Shown piece after piece: positions 1 through 7,962 of a DNA stretch of 64,000 nucleotides. The translations under genes were made by a program, and so were the position numbers. Position 1 is the first letter of the stretch. Each line of letters opens with the position of its first letter. Source of the DNA: Saccharothrix deserti (GTDB lineage: Bacteria; Actinomycetota; Actinomycetes; Mycobacteriales; Pseudonocardiaceae); the NCBI RefSeq assembly GCF_009769385.1, contig NZ_ML775960.1, positions 306,842 through 370,841 of the forward strand. Reading direction: 5' to 3'. Below the pieces are notes generated by a model. The model was given only the letters and a program-made list of their open reading frames with translations, made no database searches and was not told where the DNA came from.

Positions 1-62
1 GCTGGGGGGCCCCCCCCCGGGGGGGGGGGGGGGCCGCCCGCCCGGGGGGCGCCCCCCCGCCC
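1..62. repeat. G/C homopolymer tract
   Basis: All 62 bases are G or C apart from one T at position 3, with long C and G runs. It is unlike the codon-biased DNA around it and encodes nothing recognisable. It could be a low-complexity tract, a very strong hairpin, or a sequencing or assembly artefact; the sequence alone cannot decide. Confidence 0.7.
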
Positions 63-100
63 ACATGATGCGCTCCGAGAGGTCGCCTGTGACGCTGGAG

Positions 101-132
101 GGCGCATTTCGACGAGGCGGCGCATTTCAACG
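101..132 (+). promoter_or_regulatory. Two 14-bp direct repeats upstream of ABC exporter
   Basis: GGCGCATTTCGACG (101-114) and GGCGCATTTCAACG (119-132) differ at one base and start 18 bp apart, ending 27 bp before the ATG of the first exporter gene. Direct repeats in this position could be an activator or repressor site for the exporter operon. No regulator gene is visible next to it. Confidence 0.4.
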
Positions 133-159
133 CAGCCATCCAACGCTAGGGAGCACGGG

Positions 160-1749
160 ATGTTGCTGTCGGTGGTTCGGCGTGATCCTCGGTGGCTGTT
201 GTTGGCGTTGAACGCGCTGCCGGTCACCGCGGCGGGTCTCCTGCTGCCCACCGCGCTGGCCTCGGCGGTGGACATGGCGCTCGCCGGTCGGCTGGACGGC
301 GGCACGGTGTTGTGGCTGGTCGGGCTGGCGGGCGTGGAAGTGCTCGGTGACGCGATCGGCGTGGTGCTGGCGGCGTCGATCACGGCGCGCGGCGCGGCGT
401 GGCTGCGACGTCGGCTGACCGAACACCTGTTGGCGCTGGGTCACCCGGCGCGGTTCGAGGCCGGTGACGCGGTGAGCCGGTTGACCGGTGACAGCGGGAT
501 CGCCGGCGGTGTCGCGGTGTTGGTGGTGGACCTGGGCATCTCGGCGCTCACGGCGGCCGGCGCGGTCACGGCGTTGGCGTTGCTGGACTGGCGGCTCGCG
601 GTGGTGTTCCTGCTGAGCGTGCCGCTGGCGGCGCTGCTGGTGCGGTCGCACCTGCGGCTCACGGCCGCGGACGTGGCGACTTACCAAGAGGTTTCCGGCG
701 AGCTGTCGGCACGGCTCGTGGACGCGGTCGGCGGGCTGCGCACGATCGCCGCCTCCGGCCGGGCCGACCAGGAGGCCGAACGGGTGCTGCGCCCCCTGCC
801 CCGGCTGAGCGCCGCCGGTGTGGGCATGTGGCACACCCAGGCGCGGATGATCTGGCGGGCCGGCCTGCTGCTGCCCGCGGTGGAGTTGGCCGTGCTGACC
901 GCCGCCGGGTTCGGCGTGGTCGCGGGCCGGTTGAGCGTCGGTGACGTGCTCGCCACCCTCGGGTACGTGGCGCTGGGGATGGGGGTGGTCGGGCAGGCCA
1001 CCCTGTTGACGGCTCTGCAACGCGCCAGGGCATCCGCGGAACGGCTGGAGGAAGTGCTGTCGACGCCCGTGCCGCCGACCGGGTTCCCGGGGTACGCGGC
1101 GTCCGGCGAGGTGGAGCTGAGCGGGGTGTCCGTGCCCGGCGCCCTGCACGACGTCGACCTGACCGTGCCCGCCGGGGCGTTCGTGGCCGTGGTGGGGCGG
1201 TCCGGGTCGGGCAAGTCCGCGTTGGCGGCCGTGATCGGCGGGTTGGCCCGGCCATCGGCCGGACGGGTGCGGCGCGGCGGGTCCGTCGGCTACGCGTTCG
1301 AGCGGCCGGCCCTGGTCGGCACGACGGTCGCCGACGCGGTCCGTTACGGCACGTCCCTCGACCACGACGACGTGGTCGCGGCTTGTCGGGCCGCGCAGGT
1401 GCACGACGTGGTGGTCCGGCTGCCGGAGGGCTACCGGACCCCGATGTCGGCCGCGCCGATGTCCGGCGGTGAGGCGCAACGCCTCGGGCTGGCCAGGGCG
1501 TTCGTGCGCGACCCGGCGGTGCTGGTGCTGGACGACGCCACGGCCAGCCTGGACATGGTGACCGAGTCCACTGTGGAGCGTGCGGTCGAGTCGGCGCTGC
1601 CCGGTCGGACGCGGGTGGTGGTGACGCACCGCGCGGCGACGGCGCGGCGGGCGGATTTCGTGGTGTGGCTGGACGACGGCCGGGTGCGCGCGGTGGGTCC
1701 GCACGCCGACCTGTGGGACGACGACGAGTACCGGGCGGTGTTCGGCTGA
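160..1749 (+). CDS. ABC exporter half-transporter (degenerate site)
   Basis: A 529-residue membrane/ATPase fusion (type-1 exporter TMD, then NBD) in the cytoplasmic membrane. The hydrophobic TMD fills about residues 1-310. The NBD shows Walker A GRSGSGKSA, signature MSGGEAQR, Walker B ending LVLDDATASLD and an H-loop VVVTHR. The catalytic Glu after Walker B is Asp (LDD), and the usual Q-loop Gln appears replaced (FERP). This is therefore the likely degenerate partner of a heterodimeric exporter. Its stop overlaps the next start by one base (TGATG), so the two subunits should be co-translated. The substrate cannot be told from sequence; multidrug or natural-product export is possible. Confidence 0.9.
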   Translation: MLLSVVRRDPRWLLLALNALPVTAAGLLLPTALASAVDMALAGRLDGGTVLWLVGLAGVEVLGDAIGVVLAASITARGAAWLRRRLTEHLLALGHPARFEAGDAVSRLTGDSGIAGGVAVLVVDLGISALTAAGAVTALALLDWRLAVVFLLSVPLAALLVRSHLRLTAADVATYQEVSGELSARLVDAVGGLRTIAASGRADQEAERVLRPLPRLSAAGVGMWHTQARMIWRAGLLLPAVELAVLTAAGFGVVAGRLSVGDVLATLGYVALGMGVVGQATLLTALQRARASAERLEEVLSTPVPPTGFPGYAASGEVELSGVSVPGALHDVDLTVPAGAFVAVVGRSGSGKSALAAVIGGLARPSAGRVRRGGSVGYAFERPALVGTTVADAVRYGTSLDHDDVVAACRAAQVHDVVVRLPEGYRTPMSAAPMSGGEAQRLGLARAFVRDPAVLVLDDATASLDMVTESTVERAVESALPGRTRVVVTHRAATARRADFVVWLDDGRVRAVGPHADLWDDDEYRAVFG

Positions 1750-3446
1750 TGGCCTACCTGCGGGCGTTGCGGGAGCAGCGGCGCGGCATCGTGGTGCTGC
1801 TCGGCTGGTCGGTGCTGGAGGGTGTACCCGCGCTGCTGTCCGGCCGGTTGGTGGGGCTGGCGGTGGACCGCGGGTTCGCGGCCGGGCGGCCGTGGGTCGG
1901 TGTCGGGTGGCTGCTGGTGTTGGCGGCGGTCGCGGTGCTCGGCGGGTTCGGGCTGCGCCAGGTGTTCATGCGGCTGGGCGCGGTGATCGAGCCGCTGCGG
2001 GACGCGCTGGTGCGCGAGGTCGTGCGCGGTGTGCTGCACGCCGGGTCGCACACCCGGCAGCCGGACGCGAGCGCGGTCGCCCGGATCACCCGGCACGTCG
2101 AGGTGGTGCGCGATGCCACCGCGGGTGTGCTGGTGCAGGCGCGTGCGCTGCTGGTGACGACGGCCGCCGCGCTGGTCGGGTTGGCGGCCACGGTGTCGTC
2201 GTTGGCGTGGCTGGTCATCCTGCCGGTGATCGCGGCGCTGGTGCTGTTCGGGTTGCTGCTGCCGTCGTTGGCGCGGGGGCAGCGGCGGCTGGTGATGGCC
2301 GACGAACAGGCGGCTTCGGTGGCCGGGACGGCGTTCCTCGGTGTCCGGGACGTGGTGGCCGTCGGCGGTTCCGGGCACGCGTTGCGCGACGTGATGGCGC
2401 AGGTGGACCGGCAGGCTTCGGCGACCGTGCGGATGGCGTTCGCCACCGCCCTGCGCGGTGTGGTGATCGCTTTGGGCGGGTTCGCGCCGCTGGTGCTGTT
2501 GCTGCTCTCGGCGCCGGGGATGGTGCGGGCCGGGACGTTGACGACCGGCGAGGTGCTGGGCGCGGTGGTGTACCTGAGCACCAGCGTGCAGCCGGCGTTG
2601 CGGGGGTTGGCGGACACGACGAGCACCGTGGTGCTGCGTCTCGTGGTGGCGTTGCGGCGGTTGGCGGAAGCCGCGCCACCGATTGCGCCGGTTGGTGGTG
2701 ACGCGGTGCCCGACGGGTACGAGGTGGGGTTGCGCGGGGTGACGTTCGGGTGGAGCGCGTCAGCCGAACCGGTCGTGCGGTCACTCGACCTGGTCCTGCC
2801 GGAGGGTTCGCACCTGGCCGTGGTGGGGCCGAGCGGGATCGGCAAGTCGACGTTGGCCGGGTTGGTCACCGGGCTGGTCGAGCCGCAGGCCGGGGTCGTG
2901 TGCTTCGGCGGTGTGCCGGTGCGGTCGGTGGTGCCGGAAGTGCGGCACGAGCGGATCGCCCTGGTGCCGCAGGAGACGTACTTGTTCACCGGGACCGTGC
3001 GGGAGAACCTGGCATTGTTCGCGCCTTCGGCGTCGGACGCGGCGCTGCTGGAGGCCGTGGCGGCGGTCGGCGCGTCGGATCTGGTGGCGCGGTTGGGCGG
3101 CCTGGCCGGGACGGTCGGTCACGCCGGCGGCGGGTTGTCCGGCGGTGAAGCGCAGTTGTTGGCCGCCGCACGGGTCTACGCGTCGGCGGCGGACGTGGTG
3201 ATCCTGGACGAGGCGACGTCGTCGCTGGACCCGGCGGCCGAAGCCGTGGTGGAGCAGGCGTTCGCGGCTCGCGGCGGGACGTTGATCGTGATCGCGCACC
3301 GGCTGTCGTCGGCGTTGCGGGCGGACCTTGTGCTGCTGATGGACGGCGGCCCGCCGCTGCTGGGCAGCCACACCGACCTGCTGGCCACCTCAGCCCTCTA
3401 CCGCGACCTCATGGCCGCCTGGCAACCCACGCCGATCGCGCGCTAG
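1749..3446 (+). CDS. ABC exporter half-transporter (canonical site)
   Basis: A 565-residue TMD-NBD fusion starting at the ATG that overlaps the upstream stop; an in-frame extension to 1665 is possible but would lie inside the partner gene. The NBD has Walker A GPSGIGKST, Q-loop VPQETYLF, signature LSGGEAQ, Walker B VVILDEATSSLD with the catalytic Glu, and H-loop IVIAHR. All catalytic elements are present, unlike its neighbour, so the pair fits an asymmetric heterodimeric exporter with one active ATP site. The genes form a two-gene operon with no visible terminator. Confidence 0.92.
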   Translation: MAYLRALREQRRGIVVLLGWSVLEGVPALLSGRLVGLAVDRGFAAGRPWVGVGWLLVLAAVAVLGGFGLRQVFMRLGAVIEPLRDALVREVVRGVLHAGSHTRQPDASAVARITRHVEVVRDATAGVLVQARALLVTTAAALVGLAATVSSLAWLVILPVIAALVLFGLLLPSLARGQRRLVMADEQAASVAGTAFLGVRDVVAVGGSGHALRDVMAQVDRQASATVRMAFATALRGVVIALGGFAPLVLLLLSAPGMVRAGTLTTGEVLGAVVYLSTSVQPALRGLADTTSTVVLRLVVALRRLAEAAPPIAPVGGDAVPDGYEVGLRGVTFGWSASAEPVVRSLDLVLPEGSHLAVVGPSGIGKSTLAGLVTGLVEPQAGVVCFGGVPVRSVVPEVRHERIALVPQETYLFTGTVRENLALFAPSASDAALLEAVAAVGASDLVARLGGLAGTVGHAGGGLSGGEAQLLAAARVYASAADVVILDEATSSLDPAAEAVVEQAFAARGGTLIVIAHRLSSALRADLVLLMDGGPPLLGSHTDLLATSALYRDLMAAWQPTPIAR

Positions 3447-3495
3447 AGATGCGTACCTCGACAAGGTCGCCCTCGACGCTGCGGAGTCGCGCCGG

Positions 3496-3744
3496 GTGCC
3501 GGCCCGCTGGGCCAACGCCCACGAGCACCTGGACGATGCCGTGTCCCTGGCGCTGTGCCGCGCTCTGCTCAGCCGAGCCCACCGCCTCTCCGGCGACCAC
3601 CACGCCGCAGACCGCCAACTCACCCGCGCACTCGCGCCCGTCGTCGGTACTGACGACACCACCGCCCAACAGGTACGCGACCTCGCGGCCGGCACACGAC
3701 AGTTCGACGCGGGTGTCCGTGACTCCCGAACCGAACCGGGCTGA
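3496..3744 (+). CDS. Hypothetical protein, probable gene remnant
   Basis: An 82-codon GTG-started frame with actinomycete-like codon use. The same reading frame looks protein-like upstream of the GTG, from about 3447, with no start there. The product is Ala/Arg/His-rich and helical (for example RALLSRAHRLSGDHHAADRQ) and resembles the end of a helical-repeat protein. I do not recognise a family. It is most likely the 3' remnant of a decayed gene, but a short real gene cannot be excluded. Confidence 0.4.
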   Translation: MPARWANAHEHLDDAVSLALCRALLSRAHRLSGDHHAADRQLTRALAPVVGTDDTTAQQVRDLAAGTRQFDAGVRDSRTEPG

Positions 3745-3760
3745 GGGCGTTGGGGACTGG

Positions 3761-4264
3761 TCAGCCCACGCGGTGCAGCCAGGTGACGGGGGCGCCGTCG
3801 CCGGCACGCCGGAAGGGTTCGAGGGCGTCGTCCCACGCGGCGCCGAGGATCTCGTCCACGCCGTGCGCGAACGACTCGCCGCCCCTGCTCCGGGCGGCCA
3901 GGGCTCGGAGTTGGTCCTCGGACACGACGATGTCGCCGTTCGCGCTGGTGCGCGCGTGCCACAGGCCCAACACGGGCGCGAAGCAGTACCGCACGCCGTC
4001 AACGCCCGGACTCGGGTCTTCCGTCACCTCGAACCTGAGCATCGGCCACGCCCTGAGCGCGGACACGAGTCTGGCCCCGGTGCCGGCGTCGCCGGTCCAG
4101 TTGCATTCGGCGCGCAACTGCCCTGGCGCGGCGGGCTGCGCCGCCCACTTGAGGTCCGCTCGCTCACCGAGGGTGCCCGAGATCGCCCACTCGACGTGCG
4201 GACAGACCGCAGACGGCGACGAGTGGACGTAGACCACGCCACTGGTGCTGCCACGGGTGCTCAC
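3761..4264 (-). CDS. DUF3145 family protein
   Basis: A 167-residue cytoplasmic protein beginning MSTRGSTSGVVYVHSSPSA, which matches the conserved actinobacterial DUF3145 family over its full length. Conserved-looking blocks include CPHVEWAISGTLG and WPMLRFEVTEDPS. The function is unknown; the family is widespread in Actinobacteria. The start is GTG with a GGAGGT ribosome-binding site at 4270-4275. Its 3' end faces the preceding small frame. It stands alone, with the subtilase terminator upstream. Confidence 0.88.
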   Translation of the reverse strand: MSTRGSTSGVVYVHSSPSAVCPHVEWAISGTLGERADLKWAAQPAAPGQLRAECNWTGDAGTGARLVSALRAWPMLRFEVTEDPSPGVDGVRYCFAPVLGLWHARTSANGDIVVSEDQLRALAARSRGGESFAHGVDEILGAAWDDALEPFRRAGDGAPVTWLHRVG

Positions 4265-4565
4265 AGCTGACCTCCGCTACTCGACGAGGGACGTCTTCCC
4301 CTACGACCTCTCGAGGATGCGGACGATCTTGCGAATTCCCGACTTGGTCATTCTGCCCGCTACGGGAGCAGTCCGCCATAAGAACCATCCCGTTCCTCAC
4401 CCGGGCGGGGCACATGCAGGACTTTCGACCCTAAAACGGTGACCTCGCGGCCCGGAGGCCGGGCCGCGAGGTCACTTTACGAGATCACCCCGACACGTTG
4501 ACGTGATCAACGGGTGATAGGCGAGCCGATCAACAGGCTGATCAACGGCTCGATCAACAGCGTGG
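4265..4565. other. Intergenic region between DUF3145 and subtilase
   Basis: No gene is supported here. It holds the leader of the DUF3145 gene (ribosome-binding site next to 4264), the subtilase terminator hairpin (4439-4475) and most of a 12-bp repeat array (4505-4570). The rest, about 4290-4435, is less GC-rich than the flanks, as expected for a promoter; no clear -35/-10 pair was identified. Confidence 0.6.
4439..4475 (-). terminator. Strong hairpin terminator downstream of subtilase
   Basis: A perfect 17-bp inverted repeat: arm GTGACCTCGCGGCCCGG (4439-4455), loop AGG, arm CCGGGCCGCGAGGTCAC (4459-4475). It lies about 90 bp beyond the subtilase stop and before the DUF3145 promoter region, as expected for an actinomycete terminator without a long U-tract. 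Confidence 0.85.
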
Positions 4566-4570
4566 TCAAC
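4505..4570. repeat. 12-bp GATCAAC repeat array
   Basis: GATCAAC occurs at 4505, 4528, 4540 and 4552, with the variant GGTCAAC at 4564. The last four start exactly 12 bp apart. The array overlaps the subtilase stop codon (4566-4568). In another minus-strand frame it would encode a four-residue hydrophobic repeat (LLIE/PLIS/LLIG). Confidence 0.6.
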
Positions 4571-6017
4571 GGGCGCCGAGCGCGGTGGCCGCCGCGACGA
4601 CGTCGACCAGGCCGGTTCCCTTGTCGTGGCTGGTCGTGTACGAACCCACGGTCCGGTAGCCGGAACCGTACTTGTAGGCCGTCGACTTCAACGCCGCCTC
4701 GATCCGCGCGGGCGTGGCGGCGGGATCGGCCTGGAACAGCTGCGCCACGATGCCGGTGATGTGCGGAGCCGCCATCGACGTGCCGCTGATCGTGTTGAAC
4801 GTGCCGACGTCGAGCAGGCCGGGCCCGTTCTGCGGCTGGAGCCCGGTCGCGCAGATCACCAGGTACGGCCGGCACGCCGAGGTGATGTCCTCGCCGGGCG
4901 CGGAGATGTCCGGCCACGTCGAGGAATCCGACGCCAGGCCGCGCGACGAGTACTCCGACACCGCGCCGTCACGGGTGCCGGTGCCGAGGTCGTGGTAGGA
5001 CGCGACGGAGATCACACCCGGCGTCGGGTCCACACCGGGCGGGTTGGACAGGTTCGCGCTGCCGTCGCCGCCGTCGTTGCCGTTCGCCCACACCGTCACG
5101 ACACCCTCTGCCGCCAGCGCGCGCTGGAGCTTGACCGTGGTGGAGTTCGGGTCGAACGCACCGCCGCCGCTCGGGCCGTAGGAGTTGTTGATCGCCTTGA
5201 TCGGCGGGCACACCGACGCCGGAACGCCCGCGCCGCACGGCGCCCGGTGGTTCTCCAGCACCCAGTTCAGCGCCGCGTCCGCACCGATGATGAACAGCAC
5301 CGCGCCGGTCGAGATCACCACGGCCTTCGCGCCGGGTGCCGCGCCGCGCACCACCGTGCCGTCGGTCAACGTGGTGTCGCTGCCGACCGCGATGCCGGTG
5401 ACGTGCGTGCCGTGGCCGCCGACCGACAGCAGGTCGGTGTCGACCGAAGTCGGCACGTCGAGGATGCAGCCGGTGCCGGTACTCGCCTCGTCCAGGCAGA
5501 CGCTCTTGAGGTTGCGGACGATCTTGGTCTGGCCGTTCGGCTGCTTGAACGCCGGGTGCGCCGGGTCGACGCCGGAGTCGATCACCGCGACGGTGACGCC
5601 GCTGCCGTCCAGGGCCTGGCCGTTCGCCCCGGTCAGGGTCTGCCGCGCGGCCAGCCCGCGGGTCGCGGTGTGGGACGTGGAGCCGGTGAACTCGATCGGC
5701 CGGTTCGCTTCGACGTAGGTCACGCCCGTGACGGCGCGCGCGGCGGTGATCTGCGCGGCGGTGCCGCGGGCGGCGACGACGCCGATGCGGTCGAAGCTCG
5801 TGATGCGGCTCAGGCCGGAGTCGCGCACCGCGCGTTCGGCGGTGGCGAGGTCGGAGCCGTGGACGAACACGGTGCCGACGGAATCCGACGGGGCGCCGGA
5901 CAGCTGACTGGCGAGCAGCGTCGAGACGGGGGCGAGCAGACCGGCCGAGGCGGAAGGTGCGACCGCGACGGACAGTGCGAGCGTTCCCGCCGCGAGCAGG
6001 GCGGCTTTGCGCTTCAC
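4566..6017 (-). CDS. Secreted S8 family serine peptidase (subtilase)
   Basis: A 483-residue preproprotein. Residues 1-25 are a Sec signal peptide (MKRKAALLAAG... ASA). About 45-110 resembles an I9-type propeptide. The subtilisin domain follows, with catalytic Asp147 (VAVIDSGVD), His202 (GHGTHVTG), oxyanion Asn312 (ANGN) and Ser414 (GTSMAAPH). It should be exported and self-processed to give an extracellular protease. The GTG start at 6017 is supported by GGAGG 8 bp upstream (6025-6029). It is divergent from the gene at 6182, sharing a 164-bp promoter region, and is monocistronic by its strong terminator. Confidence 0.95.
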   Translation of the reverse strand: MKRKAALLAAGTLALSVAVAPSASAGLLAPVSTLLASQLSGAPSDSVGTVFVHGSDLATAERAVRDSGLSRITSFDRIGVVAARGTAAQITAARAVTGVTYVEANRPIEFTGSTSHTATRGLAARQTLTGANGQALDGSGVTVAVIDSGVDPAHPAFKQPNGQTKIVRNLKSVCLDEASTGTGCILDVPTSVDTDLLSVGGHGTHVTGIAVGSDTTLTDGTVVRGAAPGAKAVVISTGAVLFIIGADAALNWVLENHRAPCGAGVPASVCPPIKAINNSYGPSGGGAFDPNSTTVKLQRALAAEGVVTVWANGNDGGDGSANLSNPPGVDPTPGVISVASYHDLGTGTRDGAVSEYSSRGLASDSSTWPDISAPGEDITSACRPYLVICATGLQPQNGPGLLDVGTFNTISGTSMAAPHITGIVAQLFQADPAATPARIEAALKSTAYKYGSGYRTVGSYTTSHDKGTGLVDVVAAATALGAR

Positions 6018-6181
6018 TGGCGGACCTCCAATGCAGGGTTGAGCAATCCCACTAACGAGTCACATCCGTTCAGGTGATGGGTGTCACGGATCGTCAACTC
6101 TCGCGATGCACCGAATGGCCCTGCCCCTGCGGGCGCTACCGTGTCTGACCGTGTGGAACGGTGTGATCTTGTGGTGATCTC

Positions 6182-7429
6182 GTGCGGCTGATCCGACTCG
6201 GGAGCGAACCCTCGGAAGTGGGTGCCGACGTGCGCGCCGCGTTGAGCACGTGGGGCAACGGCGACGCCGTGCTGGGCGGTATCGCGCTGCTCGGGGTGCG
6301 ACCGCCGGACTGCCCGCGCGACCTGGACGCGGTGGTCGTGCTGCCGCGCGGCGTGCTCGTCGTCGTCGGCGTGGACCTGCCGGACCCGGCCATGCGGCTG
6401 GAGGCGCCGCTCAACGGCCAGTGGAAGATCGACGGCTGGCCGCTGACCCGCACCGACGGCGCGGTGAGCCCGGCCGCCGAGGCGCTGGAGGCCAGCACCG
6501 CCGTCGCCCGCCGCATCCAGGACATGCGCGGCGAGCCGCTGCCGGTCACCACCGTGGTGGCCGTCGGCCCGTACGTCGCCCAGGTCGTGCAGCCGACCGT
6601 CGACCTCAACCGGGGCGTGCGCGTCCTGCACCCGAAACCGACGACGCTGCTCGCCGCCGCACGTGAACTGGCCACCAGCGACCGGCCGTGCTCCGCCGAA
6701 CACGCGGCCAAGCTGGTCGCGGTGCTCGCGCCGACCGGCGCGCCGCCCGACCGGCAGGTCCTGATCGCCGAGGGTTTCTCCGACGCGGCGGCCGACCTGG
6801 CGTCGGCGAGCACCATGCTGCTGCCGAGGGTCAAGGCGGCCCCGACCGGCCGCAAGGTGCTGCCCTACGTGGGCGGCGTGGTCGTCGGCGCGCTGCTGGT
6901 CATCGCCCTGATCGCGTCGCTGTCGTCGGGCGGCGGCGCGGACGGCTCGGCGTCCACCGCCCCGACCTCACAGCCGACCACGGTCGTCGTGGACGGCCGG
7001 AACTTCTCGCCGCGCGGCGCGGACCGGACCGACAACTGCGCCGCGCACGCGTTCGGCGACGTGCAGGCCTGGCTGTCCGGGCACATGTGCATGCAGCTGC
7101 GGCGTGCCCAGTACGAGACCACAGTGGACGGGCGCAAGGCCGGTGTCGCGATCGCCGAGCTGAGCCTGCCGGACGCCACCCGTGCGGCCGAGTTGAACGC
7201 GGTCGCGTCGACGGCGGGCGCGGGCGGCATCAGCACGCTCGTGAAGGAGGGCAAGGGGTGGTCCGGCGGTCCGGCGTCGTTCGACCGGTCGGCCATCCGC
7301 GTGTCGGTGAAGGGCGCGCAGCTGCGCATCACGCAGGTGGTGTGGGCGGAGGGCGAACCGGCCGCGGCCGACCCGAAGCTGGCGGAGATCGCCGAACAGG
7401 CGCTGCGACTGCCCGCCGCGCAGCAGTGA
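6182..7429 (+). CDS. Membrane-anchored protein, NERD-like N-terminus
   Basis: 415 residues from a GTG start. The N-terminal cytoplasmic part (about 1-235) opens with a segment resembling nuclease-related (NERD-like) domains (for example AVVVLPRGVLVVVGVDL). One transmembrane helix near 240-260 (VVVGALLVIALIASL) and a Ser/Thr-rich linker follow, then an extracytoplasmic domain of about 140 residues with Cys residues (NCAAHAF, HMCMQLR). The topology suggests a surface-displayed or sensor-like protein. No catalytic motif is clear, so I assign no function. Confidence 0.75.
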   Translation: MRLIRLGSEPSEVGADVRAALSTWGNGDAVLGGIALLGVRPPDCPRDLDAVVVLPRGVLVVVGVDLPDPAMRLEAPLNGQWKIDGWPLTRTDGAVSPAAEALEASTAVARRIQDMRGEPLPVTTVVAVGPYVAQVVQPTVDLNRGVRVLHPKPTTLLAAARELATSDRPCSAEHAAKLVAVLAPTGAPPDRQVLIAEGFSDAAADLASASTMLLPRVKAAPTGRKVLPYVGGVVVGALLVIALIASLSSGGGADGSASTAPTSQPTTVVVDGRNFSPRGADRTDNCAAHAFGDVQAWLSGHMCMQLRRAQYETTVDGRKAGVAIAELSLPDATRAAELNAVASTAGAGGISTLVKEGKGWSGGPASFDRSAIRVSVKGAQLRITQVVWAEGEPAAADPKLAEIAEQALRLPAAQQ

Positions 7430-7439
7430 GGGCCGGCGG

Positions 7440-7811
7440 TCAGCGGCCGGTGCGGACCATGCCGATGCCGATCAGCCCGAACGCGACGTGCAGCACGATC
7501 ACCAGACCGGCCACCGCGCTCAGCGTTTCGGTGCCCGGTTTGCCCGCGATCGCGCCGAACGAGAACAGCCACCCGCCGACCGCGATCGCGAGCCCCAGGA
7601 GCAGCACGGATTTCGGCACGTGGGCCAGGCAGAACAACGCGGCGGAACGCGCGCGGAACAACGTGTAGAGCACCACGGGCAGCAGCAGGAACCCCGGCAG
7701 GTAGACCGCGGTCGGCGGCCAGGAAGGCCCGCCGGGCAGGAACGTGGTCACGATGACGAACGCGCACCAGAGCACCGCGCCGATCGTGAGAACCACGGTT
7801 CCTCTGGTCAC
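7440..7811 (-). CDS. Small integral membrane protein
   Basis: 123 residues dominated by about four hydrophobic segments (for example TIGAVLWCAFVIVTTFL, AVYLPGFLLLPVVLYTLF, SVLLLGLAIAVGGWLF, LVIVLHVAFGLIGIGMV). No recognised family. It is convergent with the preceding gene, with only about 10 bp between the stops. A short low-GC promoter region lies upstream (7812-7870). The coding assignment rests on length, codon bias and regular membrane topology. Confidence 0.75.
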   Translation of the reverse strand: MTRGTVVLTIGAVLWCAFVIVTTFLPGGPSWPPTAVYLPGFLLLPVVLYTLFRARSAALFCLAHVPKSVLLLGLAIAVGGWLFSFGAIAGKPGTETLSAVAGLVIVLHVAFGLIGIGMVRTGR

Positions 7812-7962
7812 CTCCGCAGTCTAATGAGACGAAGCCGCATTTTGCGGATGTGACGCTTTATGGCCGCAGGCGCGATACGGCACTCGGACCAGGCCGAACA
7901 CGGTGTGCTGACCAGCGCGTACCCAGCGTCAGAACCACACCGCCGGGTGAGGTGCGCGGGCG

